Part shown: positions 1 through 6,265 of the stretch, one piece after another | Numbering within the stretch: the first letter of the stretch is position 1 | How the letters are laid out: the number at the start of each line of letters is the position of its first letter | From: Bacteroidetes bacterium QH_10_64_37 | Lineage (GTDB): Bacteria > Bacteroidota > Rhodothermia > Rhodothermales > Salinibacteraceae | Length of the DNA: 6,664 bases | Direction: 5' to 3' | Assembly (NCBI GenBank): GCA_003023105.1 | Contig: PXSZ01000048.1 | Span: 1-6,664 of the forward strand | Position numbers and translations under genes: made by a program | The notes under the pieces: generated by a model | What the model was told of the DNA's origin: nothing | The model's database searches: none | Seen by the model: the letters and a program-made list of their open reading frames with translations, nothing else

Positions 1-832
1 TCTGGGCGAGCCGCCGCGCGTTGGCGCAGTGTTGCTCCATGCGCAGGTGGAGCGTTTTGGTGCCGCGCAGAGTCAGGAAGCAGTCCATGGGGCCGGGGGG
101 GGCGCCGGTGCTTTTGATCTGGAAGCGCAGCCGCTCGGCCCACGCGTCGGAGGCGGGGCACACGGCCCCGAGGATGAGGTCGGAGTGCCCGCCCAGGTAC
201 TTCGTCGCGGAGTGCAACACGAGGTCCGCGCCGAGGGAGAGGGGCTGCTGGAGGTAGGGCGTGGCGAAGGTGTTATCCACCGCCACCGTCACGTCGTGGG
301 CGTGGGCCCGCTCGCTGAGCGACTCGATGTCCACCACGCGCATGAGGGGATTGGTCGGCGTCTCGATCCAGAGGAGCGTTGTGGTGTCGGTGAAGACCTC
401 CACCACAGCGTCCGGGTCGCTCATGTCCACGAACGAGGTCTCAATATTGAGCGGCTCGAAGACCTCCCGTAGCAGTCGGTAGGTGCCCCCGTACAGGTCG
501 TCCGTGGCCACGATGTGGTCGCCGGGACGCAGGCTCTTCACGAGGGCGTCGATGCCGGCCACGCCCGAGCTGAACGCAATGCCGTGCTCGGCACCCTCCA
601 GGGAGGCGAGGTTGCCCTCCAGCGCCGAGCGCGTAGGGTTGGACACTCGCGAGTATTCATGTCCCTTATGCTTCCCGGGAGCCTCTTGTGCGTACGTCGA
701 GGTCTGGTAGATGGGCGTCATGACCGCACCGGTGGAGGGGTCGGGCTGCTGCCCGGCATGCACGGCCCGCGTGCCGAATCCTCGACCGGCCTCAGCACGC
801 GGGTCGTCCGACGAAGAGTGAGAGTCTGACAT
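1..832 (-). CDS. Cystathionine gamma-lyase / gamma-synthase family PLP enzyme (C-terminus beyond window)
   Basis: A cytosolic PLP-dependent enzyme of the Cys/Met metabolism family, acting in trans-sulfuration between homocysteine, cystathionine and cysteine. Translating the minus strand from ATG at 832 gives 277 codons, still open at the window edge; full-length relatives have roughly 380-400 residues. Visible motifs are TRAVHAGQ (21-28), EYSRVSNPTR (59-68; Tyr60 and Arg62 are the expected PLP-phosphate contacts from the neighbouring subunit), DDLYGGTYR (111-119), WIETPTNP (155-162), VDNTF (185-189), and HSATKYLGGHSD (207-218) with the Schiff-base lysine at Lys211. The APGKHKGHEYSR stretch and the RLRFQIKSTGAPPGPMDCFLTLRG region resemble cystathionine gamma-lyase closely, but lyase, gamma-synthase and beta-lyase cannot be separated safely by eye. 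The start was chosen because it gives the expected N-terminal spacing. No Shine-Dalgarno precedes it; the AGAGGAGG there lies on the opposite strand. It follows the TPR gene on the same strand but behind a terminator, so it probably has its own promoter. Confidence 0.93.
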   Translation of the reverse strand, partial: MSDSHSSSDDPRAEAGRGFGTRAVHAGQQPDPSTGAVMTPIYQTSTYAQEAPGKHKGHEYSRVSNPTRSALEGNLASLEGAEHGIAFSSGVAGIDALVKSLRPGDHIVATDDLYGGTYRLLREVFEPLNIETSFVDMSDPDAVVEVFTDTTTLLWIETPTNPLMRVVDIESLSERAHAHDVTVAVDNTFATPYLQQPLSLGADLVLHSATKYLGGHSDLILGAVCPASDAWAERLRFQIKSTGAPPGPMDCFLTLRGTKTLHLRMEQHCANARRLAQ

Positions 833-978
833 AGAGGAGGACTGGGGTTGGAGCAGTGTGCAACTGTTCGAGACGAGGACTTTTCGCGAGAGAAGAAGGG
901 CTCGACATCCCAGGGTCACAATCCGGGGTCCCGGAGGCGGTTCCAATCGACTGAGCGGACCGCTGTTTTCACATACAA

Positions 979-1010
979 CGCCCCAGGCCTCCAGTGGGAG
1001 ACCCGGGGCG
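979..1010 (-). terminator. Hairpin terminator after the TPR lipoprotein gene
   Basis: Positions 979-992 pair with 997-1010 around a 4-nt loop. Read as minus-strand RNA, all 14 positions pair (12 Watson-Crick and two G-U). Read as plus-strand RNA, the same two positions become A-C mismatches, so the structure is built for minus-strand transcripts. It begins 56 nt beyond the stop codon of the lipoprotein gene. The following tract, TTGTATGT on the minus strand, is only moderately U-rich, so termination may be leaky or factor-assisted. The other 200 or so bases of the 833-1065 gap show no gene and no convincing promoter. Confidence 0.65.
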
Positions 1011-1065
1011 GCTGATTGACGATACGACACAAGGACCAGGCACCGCAAGAGATGTCGAGATCGGG

Positions 1066-2643
1066 TCAGCCTCCGCCTCCGCCGTTCCCTTGCCCGTTGC
1101 CTTCTCCATTACCACCCCCTACTTCTTGTCCGGCACACGCTTTGACCTCCTCGGCCTTCTCCGTCTGTTCGGTCTGCACGTACGCCTGGAACAGCGCCGA
1201 GCAGGCATTCTGTCGGTACTGGTCACCTGGTCCGCTCAGCTGCCGGGCCCGTTCGAGGGGGGGAATAGCGTCCTTAAAGAGCCCGCGTCGCTGCTCATCC
1301 AGCTCCTTCACCATCTTCTGTTCCTCTTCGGTCGGGGATTGCTCCTTCGCCATGAGGGAGTCCCGCAGAGAAACAAGGCTGTCCTGAAGGGCTACGCCCT
1401 TGTTCAGGTATGCGGCGCCCAGGTTGTACTGCTTCTTGGGATCATCGGGGTCGAGTTCGACGGCCCTCGCAAGTTGCTCGGCCGCCTCATCGTAGCGGTC
1501 GGCGTTCAGCAGGAGCGAGCCGTAGTTGTACCGGTAGGTCGCATCGTCGGGATTCTGCTCAATTTGTTCCCGGTACGCCTTCATGGCCCGCTCGGTGTTT
1601 CCAGTGCTGTTGAGCGCATTCAGGCGCTGGTTCTGGAGCTCAGCGAAGGGCGTCTGGGCCGAAAGGTCCGCCGAGATATCCAGGGACTCGCCGGGAGACG
1701 TGGTCTGTTCCGACGCCAACTCGGTCCCCTGCATGTACAGGGCCACCTGCAATCGGCCCTTCGTCTGCTGCTTGCCTCCCTCTGGTTTCTGGAACGATCC
1801 CGACACCATCCCCTCACTGTTCGACAATTCTATTCGGTCGGGGATCGTCCCCTCCACGCTCCGAGAAGAACCGCCGACCTCGACGGTTCCGGTATAATCC
1901 ACGCCCTGCGTGCCCGACACCCGAATATGGGTCGGTCGATTCGACAGGTCGTCGATGGCGGTCTCCGTCAGATCGACGGCCTTTTCCGGCTGTTTGTTCT
2001 GGCGGTAGAGCTGCGCCAGAATGGTGTACGCATCTTTCGACGGTCGATCCTCCTTCTCAATGTACGTCTCCAGGATGGGGATCACCTCGGTCATTTCCTG
2101 GGTGCCTTGCTTTCCGCCCTCAAGGCGAGCCGCCTGGAGACGAGCAAAGGCCTCGTTCAGAATTGGGCCGGTCGAATCGGGCCGGATGGCACCCGCGGCG
2201 CCGAAGAAGGCGGCGGCCCTCATGTAGTCGTCTTTGGATCTCGATTTTCGGGCCTCGTTGAATGCATCAGCACCCTTCTGGTACTCTTCGATGAACGCAA
2301 GTTTGCGCTGGTTATTGATGGTGCTCCGCTGTCCCGGATCAAACTTGATCGCCTTCTGCTCCGCCTCGCGGGCCCGCTGGTAGAGTTGTTTGTACTGTTC
2401 TGGGGGCGTGGTGCTGTCGGCCTTCTGGCGCAGAATGCGGGCCTTCATCGTGTAGGCCTCCACGTTGGCCGAGTCCTGGGTGATCGCCGAGTCGACGTTG
2501 GCCAAGGCCCGGTCGTAGTCTCCCTGCTCCATGGCGCCTTCGGCGGCGCTCATGTTCGGGTTTCCGGCCGAGCATCCCGAAAGGGCCACGAGCCCGAGGC
2601 TGCCCAAAAAGAGTGCAAAGAGCGCTGACTGTCGCGTCGTCAT
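1066..2643 (-). CDS. TPR-repeat lipoprotein with an inserted beta-rich domain
   Basis: A 525-aa predicted lipoprotein. From Met at 2643 the protein starts with a short basic segment, a hydrophobic stretch (7-21) and the lipobox LSGC with Cys24 as the acylated residue, so it should be exported and membrane-anchored. An in-frame ATG at 2691 would add 16 residues and bury the signal peptide, so it was not chosen. TPR-like helical repeats occupy about 33-104 and 140-232 (for example EQGDYDRALANVDSAI). Residues about 238-328 are different: short alternating beta-prone stretches rich in Gly, Ser and Thr (HIRVSGTQGVDYTGTVEV), like a small beta-sandwich. Canonical TPRs resume at about 335-415 (NADRYDEAAEQLARAVELDPDD), followed by a charged, probably coiled stretch (417-455) and another helical pair. 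The tail, 509-525, is nearly all Gly/Asn. A scaffolding or envelope-assembly role is likely for such proteins, but no specific function can be given. A hairpin terminator follows and a promoter is proposed at 2773-2801. Confidence 0.9.
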   Translation of the reverse strand: MTTRQSALFALFLGSLGLVALSGCSAGNPNMSAAEGAMEQGDYDRALANVDSAITQDSANVEAYTMKARILRQKADSTTPPEQYKQLYQRAREAEQKAIKFDPGQRSTINNQRKLAFIEEYQKGADAFNEARKSRSKDDYMRAAAFFGAAGAIRPDSTGPILNEAFARLQAARLEGGKQGTQEMTEVIPILETYIEKEDRPSKDAYTILAQLYRQNKQPEKAVDLTETAIDDLSNRPTHIRVSGTQGVDYTGTVEVGGSSRSVEGTIPDRIELSNSEGMVSGSFQKPEGGKQQTKGRLQVALYMQGTELASEQTTSPGESLDISADLSAQTPFAELQNQRLNALNSTGNTERAMKAYREQIEQNPDDATYRYNYGSLLLNADRYDEAAEQLARAVELDPDDPKKQYNLGAAYLNKGVALQDSLVSLRDSLMAKEQSPTEEEQKMVKELDEQRRGLFKDAIPPLERARQLSGPGDQYRQNACSALFQAYVQTEQTEKAEEVKACAGQEVGGGNGEGNGQGNGGGGG

Positions 2644-2772
2644 GGTGAGAAGTCGTAAGTCAGTAGGGGTCGGTGAGAATGCGACGTTCACATTCCGCCT
2701 GCCGAATGGGCAATGCTAATACAACCCACTCCGGGAAACGGACTGCTAAACGACGGGGTCCAATTGGTTATT

Positions 2773-2801
2773 ATGATACTGAGAATGAAGAGCGCATTCA
2801 A
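2773..2801 (-). promoter_or_regulatory. Candidate sigma70-type promoter for the TPR lipoprotein gene
   Basis: On the minus strand, TTGAAT (2801-2796; 4 of 6 matches to TTGACA) is followed after exactly 17 bp by TATCAT (2778-2773; 5 of 6 matches to TATAAT). It sits in the AT-rich island. Transcription would start near 2766, giving a leader of about 120 nt before the ATG at 2643. Primary sigma factors of many Bacteroidota prefer a different -7/-33 consensus, so the E. coli-style match is only suggestive. Confidence 0.4.
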
Positions 2802-2879
2802 TACGTTTCCGTTTCTCATTCGTGAACTTCCGATCCATCGGATTTGGACGCCCGTGCGTTGTAACTGCTCGCCCGCTTT

Positions 2880-2921
2880 GCTTTCTTGGAGACCACTGGG
2901 CTTTCTTGGAGACCACTGGGC
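2880..2921. repeat. Perfect 20-bp tandem duplication with a nested hairpin
   Basis: CTTTCTTGGAGACCACTGGG occurs twice back to back at 2881-2900 and 2901-2920, with one matching base on each side, so the period-20 tract spans 2880-2921. The period is not a multiple of three, which argues against coding. GGAGACC in either copy (2888-2894 or 2908-2914) can pair with GGTCTCC at 2924-2930. The nearer copy makes a 7-bp stem with a 9-nt loop. The tract lies 81 bp upstream of the 336-aa gene. Confidence 0.9.
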
Positions 2922-3001
2922 AAGGTCTCCCGAACCGGAGATGCCCTCCGCTCGTGCCTGGACGTGCGCTTCTCATTCTTCTTTCTCCGTTCTCCACGAA
3001 A

Positions 3002-4012
3002 ATGGAATCGCCCAATCCCTCCGACTCGCTCGTTGCGCCGAGTCTCCGGACGCTGCTGCACGAAATTGTTGACTACGCCGGCCTGTTCCCGCCGGCAGAC
3101 CTGTCGCTCCATCGGGCGCTCCAGAACTACGCGGCGTATCGCCGGGAGGAAGAGGCGTGGATGCTGTCGCGCTTTGTGCTTCCAGTCCGCCGCCTGCCCG
3201 ATCTAACGGCCTATCGGAACCTCTTGAAGGAAGGCGAGCCCTACGTCTTCTCGGTGCTCGGAACCGGAGGCGGCACGGCGGACACGTTCCTGGAGGCGTT
3301 TGGTCGGGACCTGGAGGTGATCGGGACTTTCGACGAGAATCATGGGGGCCGTGCACAGGTCGGCGTCATGGAGGTGCCCCTCCCAAAGGCCCTCGTGGGC
3401 GGCTCGCGAGAGGAAGTCGCGTCGTTTCTCGACGCCGTGAATCGCAAGCTCGTGGCGGCCGGCACGGCAAAGCTCGACCTCTTCCTGGAAGTGCCCATGC
3501 GAAGCGATGCGGTGGCGTCCCGACAGCTGTCGGGACTGTGCGCCGCAGTGGCCGAGCACAACAGCCGGCAGGCCGTACCCGCCCGCACGGTCATTGGACT
3601 GAAGGTGCGCTGTGGGGGGGACGAGCCGACCGACGTTCCCGCCGTCGACGACGTGGCCGCTCTCATCGTAGCGTGCCGCGACGCGGGCATTCCGTTCAAG
3701 GCCACGGCAGGGCTGCACCACCCGGTGCGTCACTACGACGACGGGCTGGACACCGAGATGCACGGCTTCCTCAACGTCTTCGCCGCTGCAGTGCTGGTCG
3801 CTGAGCACGGCCTCGACGCGCCCGACGTGCAGACCATCCTCCGTGAGGAGACTCCGGACAATTTCCGGTTTCTCAAAGACACCTTCGCCTGGCGCGACCT
3901 CACCGTCTCGCTCGACGGAGTAAAGCACGCCCGGGAGACGCTGGCCCTCTCGTTTGGCAGTTGCAGCTTCGAGGAACCCATCGACCACCTCCGCGATCTC
4001 GAACTGCTCTGA
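3002..4012 (+). CDS. Conserved uncharacterised protein beside fumarylacetoacetase
   Basis: A 336-aa cytosolic protein with no signal peptide or membrane segment. I do not recognise a characterised function. Its sequence has the look of a conserved family: VDYAGLFPPA near the N-terminus (23-32), KLDLFLEVP (157-165), LKVRCGGDEPTDVP (200-213), GIPFKATAGLHHPVR (229-243), MHGFLNVFAAAV (253-264), and SFGSCSFEEP (317-326). Regular alternation of predicted strands ending in charged or polar residues (Glu164, Lys201, Lys233, His239, His240) with helices resembles a TIM-barrel enzyme, but that is inference. The ATG at 3002 was chosen over the one at 2822 because the intervening 60 codons run through a tandem duplication and look non-coding. 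No Shine-Dalgarno is seen; the leader is C/T-rich. Fumarylacetoacetase starts 120 bp downstream on the same strand with no terminator between them, so co-transcription and a role linked to aromatic amino-acid breakdown are plausible. Confidence 0.88.
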   Translation: MESPNPSDSLVAPSLRTLLHEIVDYAGLFPPADLSLHRALQNYAAYRREEEAWMLSRFVLPVRRLPDLTAYRNLLKEGEPYVFSVLGTGGGTADTFLEAFGRDLEVIGTFDENHGGRAQVGVMEVPLPKALVGGSREEVASFLDAVNRKLVAAGTAKLDLFLEVPMRSDAVASRQLSGLCAAVAEHNSRQAVPARTVIGLKVRCGGDEPTDVPAVDDVAALIVACRDAGIPFKATAGLHHPVRHYDDGLDTEMHGFLNVFAAAVLVAEHGLDAPDVQTILREETPDNFRFLKDTFAWRDLTVSLDGVKHARETLALSFGSCSFEEPIDHLRDLELL

Positions 4013-4132
4013 TGCCGCCGACACCCCCTCAACCGACTCCGATTCACCTCCGCTCGTCTCCACTCCCTTCTGCCTCATCACCTCCTGCCTCCCCAACTCA
4101 TGACTCAAAACTCCTGACCCCCAACGCATAAC

Positions 4133-5410
4133 ATGACCGATCCCTCTCTCTCATCGTTTCTCGACGTGGACGATGAGCACCCGTTCCCCATCCAGAATCT
4201 TCCGTACGGCGTCTTTACCCCCCCCACGTCAACGGTTCCGCGTGTGGGCGTCGCTATTGGTGACCACGTGCTCGACCTCGCTGTGCTCAGTGAAGAGAGC
4301 GTCTTCGACCTCTCCGGACTTCGGAACGCCCGTCCCTTTGCACAATCCGCCCTGAACGAGTTCATGGCGCTCGACCCGTCGGCCTGGACGGCCGTCCGCG
4401 ATCGGGTCCAGACGCTTCTGCGCGACGACACGGCCGAGTTGCGCGACGACGCGTCCCTTCAGGAGCGAGCACTCCACCTGCGGGCCGACGTCACGCTCCA
4501 GCTGCCCGTCGACGTGGGCGACTACACGGACTTTTATTCCTCGAAGCAGCACGCGACCAACGTCGGGACCATGTTTCGGGGCGCCGAGAACGCGCTGAAG
4601 GACAACTGGGTGCACCTGCCGGTGGGGTATCACGGCCGGGCCAGCTCCGTCATCCTGAGTGGCCGCGACGTGCGACGCCCCTGCGGCCAGACGCGTCCGA
4701 ACGCCGACGAACCGCCAGTCTTTGGTCCTACGAAGCTGCTCGACTTTGAGCTCGAAACCGGCTTCTTCGTCGGCAACGGCAACGAGCTCGGCACGCCCAT
4801 CCCCATCGACGAGGCAGGCGACCACATCTTCGGCATGGTGCTGGTCAACGACTGGAGCGCCCGCGACATCCAGGGCTGGGAGTACGACCCCCTCGGCCCG
4901 TTCCTGGGCAAGAGCTTCGCCACCACCGTCTCTCCGTGGGTCGTGCCCATGGCAGCCCTTGAGCCTTTCCGGACCGCCGGCCCCGCGCAGGATCCTGAGC
5001 CCCTCGACTACCTGCAGGCCGACGGCGACGCCGCCTACGACATCACGCTGGAGGTGGACCTCCAGACGCCGTCAATGTCCGCTCCCCACACGGTGTGCCG
5101 CAGCAACACGAAGCATCTGTACTGGACGATGCGCCAGCAGCTGGCCCACCACACCATCAACGGGTGCAACGCGCGGCCTGGCGACCTCATGGCCTCGGGC
5201 ACCATCAGCGGGCCCACGGAGGAAAGCTACGGCAGCATGTTGGAACTGTCGTGGCAGGGAGAGGAGCCGGTGCTCCTGTCCGGCGACGACACGCGCTCGT
5301 TCCTCGAAGACGGCGACCGGGTGATCATGCGGGCCTACGCGGACGCGGACGGGTACCGGGTCGGCTTTGGCACCGCAGAGGGACAGATCCTGCCGGCAAC
5401 GTGCACCTGA
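4133..5410 (+). CDS. fahA: Fumarylacetoacetase
   Basis: Hydrolyses 4-fumarylacetoacetate to fumarate and acetoacetate, the last step of tyrosine/homogentisate catabolism, in the cytosol, using a divalent metal. The 425-aa product aligns along its whole length with the mammalian enzyme (about 420 aa). The N-terminal SH3-like domain contains FPIQNLPYGVF (18-28) and RVGVAIGDHVLDL (37-49). The catalytic domain begins near 125. By correspondence with mouse FAH (offset +7), the metal ligands are Asp133, Glu206, Glu208 and Asp240. His140 is the catalytic base (DFYSSKQHATNVG, 133-145), and Lys260, Thr264 and Glu371 complete the site (GPFLGKSFATT, 255-265; SMLELSW, 368-374). All key residues are present, so it should be active. 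The start agrees with the family N-terminus; its leader lacks a Shine-Dalgarno and has only two G in 30 nt. No other homogentisate-pathway gene is in the window, apart from the possible link to the preceding unknown gene. Confidence 0.97.
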   Translation: MTDPSLSSFLDVDDEHPFPIQNLPYGVFTPPTSTVPRVGVAIGDHVLDLAVLSEESVFDLSGLRNARPFAQSALNEFMALDPSAWTAVRDRVQTLLRDDTAELRDDASLQERALHLRADVTLQLPVDVGDYTDFYSSKQHATNVGTMFRGAENALKDNWVHLPVGYHGRASSVILSGRDVRRPCGQTRPNADEPPVFGPTKLLDFELETGFFVGNGNELGTPIPIDEAGDHIFGMVLVNDWSARDIQGWEYDPLGPFLGKSFATTVSPWVVPMAALEPFRTAGPAQDPEPLDYLQADGDAAYDITLEVDLQTPSMSAPHTVCRSNTKHLYWTMRQQLAHHTINGCNARPGDLMASGTISGPTEESYGSMLELSWQGEEPVLLSGDDTRSFLEDGDRVIMRAYADADGYRVGFGTAEGQILPATCT

Positions 5411-5615
5411 GGATGTTGGCTCGGCAAGACGAGTTGGCAGGAGGTCTGCGAAATCGTCAACGCCGCGACAAAACGATGAATCGGTGGGTTGTCACAATTG
5501 CGGATCCCGTCGGTCCGGCTGTCACGTCGTCCGATCTCTCCGTCGAACTGACAGGAGAGAGCGGGAGAATCGCGGGTGGTACAGGTGTTGCTCCTACGGA
5601 TGAATGCCACTTAGA

Positions 5616-5650
5616 GGCGAGGAGCCGACCCACAGAGTCGGATCCCCGCC
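5616..5650 (+). promoter_or_regulatory. Imperfect hairpin upstream of hsp20
   Basis: Positions 5616-5629 and 5637-5650 form a symmetric stem-loop with 12 pairs, one A-C mismatch (5620/5646), one G-A mismatch (5624/5642) and a 7-nt loop CCACAGA. It ends 40 nt before the hsp20 ATG and about 205 nt after the fumarylacetoacetase stop. No U-run follows, so it is a poor intrinsic terminator. It may be a leader structure of the hsp20 mRNA or a factor-dependent end of the upstream transcript. A second dyad, TCTCTCC at 5535-5541 and GGAGAGA at 5554-5560, lies further upstream. It is not a CIRCE element. The rest of the 5411-5690 gap shows no convincing gene or promoter. Confidence 0.45.
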
Positions 5651-5690
5651 TTCTCGCAAACCCATTCTCACCGAATCTCTCCATCCAACG

Positions 5691-6137
5691 ATGACTCGCT
5701 TGACCCGCACCCGAAACCGAAACCTGAACAGCCTCCAGAACGAAATCGACCGCGTCTTCGACCGGTTCTTCCCCTCCCGGGAGCAGACCCAGGAGAGCTC
5801 GTCGTCCCGGGCCGTCTGGCGCCCTCAGATGGACCTCACCGAGACGGATGAGTCCTACCGCCTGCATCTCGACATGCCCGGGATGAGCAAGGACGAGCTG
5901 AAGATTAGCTACCAGGACAACGAGCTGGTGGTGAGCGGCGAGCGGAAGAGCACTCACACCGACGAAGACGAAGAGTTCGTGCGTGTGGAGCGCTCCTTCG
6001 GACAGTTCCGCCGCTCCTTTACCTTGCCCCGCACGGTGGACGCCGACAACATCGACGCCACGTACGACAACGGCGTGCTGACCGTGACCGTGCCGAAGAC
6101 GGAGAAAGTGAAGCCGCGCCAGATCGAAATTCAATAA
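5691..6137 (+). CDS. hsp20: Hsp20 / alpha-crystallin family small heat-shock protein
   Basis: An ATP-independent holdase chaperone that binds unfolding proteins in the cytosol and forms oligomers. The 148-aa product has the usual family length and order. The N-terminal arm (1-40) carries LQNEIDRVFDRFF, typical of class A bacterial sHsps. The alpha-crystallin domain spans about 42-137 and includes WRPQMDLTETDESYRLHLDM, LPRTVDADNI and the signature AxxxNGVL (123-130, ATYDNGVL) followed by TVTVPK. The C-terminal IxI anchor is IEI at 145-147. An in-frame ATG at 5604 would add 29 residues unlike any sHsp arm and would translate the hairpin at 5616-5650, so 5691 is preferred. No Shine-Dalgarno precedes it; the leader has two G in 30 nt. 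The gap to the upstream gene (280 bp) suggests separate transcription, and the gene ends at a strong terminator, so it is probably monocistronic and stress-regulated. Confidence 0.97.
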   Translation: MTRLTRTRNRNLNSLQNEIDRVFDRFFPSREQTQESSSSRAVWRPQMDLTETDESYRLHLDMPGMSKDELKISYQDNELVVSGERKSTHTDEDEEFVRVERSFGQFRRSFTLPRTVDADNIDATYDNGVLTVTVPKTEKVKPRQIEIQ

Positions 6138-6144
6138 CTGGACT

Positions 6145-6191
6145 GCCCCCTCCATTCTTCTGCTACGATCCCTGTCGGAGGGAGAGGGGGC
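6145..6191 (+). other. Composite stem-loop between hsp20 and its terminator
   Basis: An outer stem pairs GCCCCCTC (6145-6152) with GAGGGGGC (6184-6191). Directly stacked on its right arm is an inner hairpin, TCCCT (6169-6173) with AGGGA (6179-6183) and loop GTCGG; nucleotides 6153-6168 remain as a left bulge. It starts eight bases after the hsp20 stop codon. It has no U-tract, so it may protect the mRNA 3' end rather than terminate transcription. Confidence 0.45.
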
Positions 6192-6206
6192 GTTGTCGAT
6201 GCAGGC

Positions 6207-6238
6207 CCCTGGCCGGAGTGCTCCGGTCAGGGTTTTTT
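6207..6238 (+). terminator. Rho-independent terminator of hsp20
   Basis: CCCTGGCCGGAG (6207-6218) pairs with CTCCGGTCAGGG (6221-6232), giving a GC-rich stem of up to 12 pairs with a single G-U wobble and a tight 2- to 4-nt loop. It is followed directly by six T residues (6233-6238). It lies 69 nt beyond the hsp20 stop codon and is oriented for the plus strand only. Confidence 0.92.
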
Positions 6239-6265
6239 GTTTGCTCTTGTAGAACGCAGCAACGG

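Larger units (their letters stand above)
2644..3001. other. Divergent intergenic region without a gene
   Basis: This region lies between the minus-strand lipoprotein gene and the plus-strand 336-aa gene. It holds a relatively AT-rich island (about 2755-2825) in otherwise GC-rich DNA, a candidate minus-strand promoter, a short dyad TCCGAT-CC-ATCGGA at 2829-2842, and a 20-bp tandem duplication at 2880-2921. No clear plus-strand promoter could be recognised. Short open frames here lack protein-like composition. The one reading into the 336-aa gene from 2822 crosses the duplication and is not taken as its real N-terminus. Confidence 0.6.

Noticed and set aside
994..2628. 544-codon open frame on the plus strand opposite the TPR lipoprotein gene
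   Set aside because: It is a shadow of a GC-rich gene. The minus-strand frame has a signal peptide, lipobox and TPR motifs, while this product is repetitive Leu/Arg/Gly-rich with no recognisable domain.
2713..2730. Minus-strand TAGCATTG resembling the Bacteroidota -7 element TAnnTTTG
   Set aside because: No TTG is found at the required distance upstream, so only half of the promoter is present.
3203..4129. 308-codon minus-strand frame opposite the 336-aa gene
   Set aside because: The plus-strand product carries the conserved-looking motifs and the codon bias. The antisense frame looks like a shadow and extends into the C/T-rich spacer.
5435..5450. TGGCA-N7-TGC resembling a sigma54 -24/-12 promoter between fahA and hsp20
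   Set aside because: The GG-N10-GC spacing fits but the -12 half is weak (CTGCG). Such matches are common by chance in GC-rich DNA, and it lies about 240 bp from the start codon.
5535..5560. Inverted repeat upstream of hsp20 considered as a CIRCE/HrcA operator
   Set aside because: The arms (TCTCTCC and GGAGAGA with 12-nt spacing) do not match the CIRCE consensus TTAGCACTC-N9-GAGTGCTAA.
5476..5694. 72-codon plus-strand frame ending in TGA that overlaps the hsp20 ATG (ATGA)
   Set aside because: The overlap is suggestive of coupling, but G/C at third positions is only about half, well below the real genes here. The product matches nothing I know, and it runs through the 5616-5650 hairpin.
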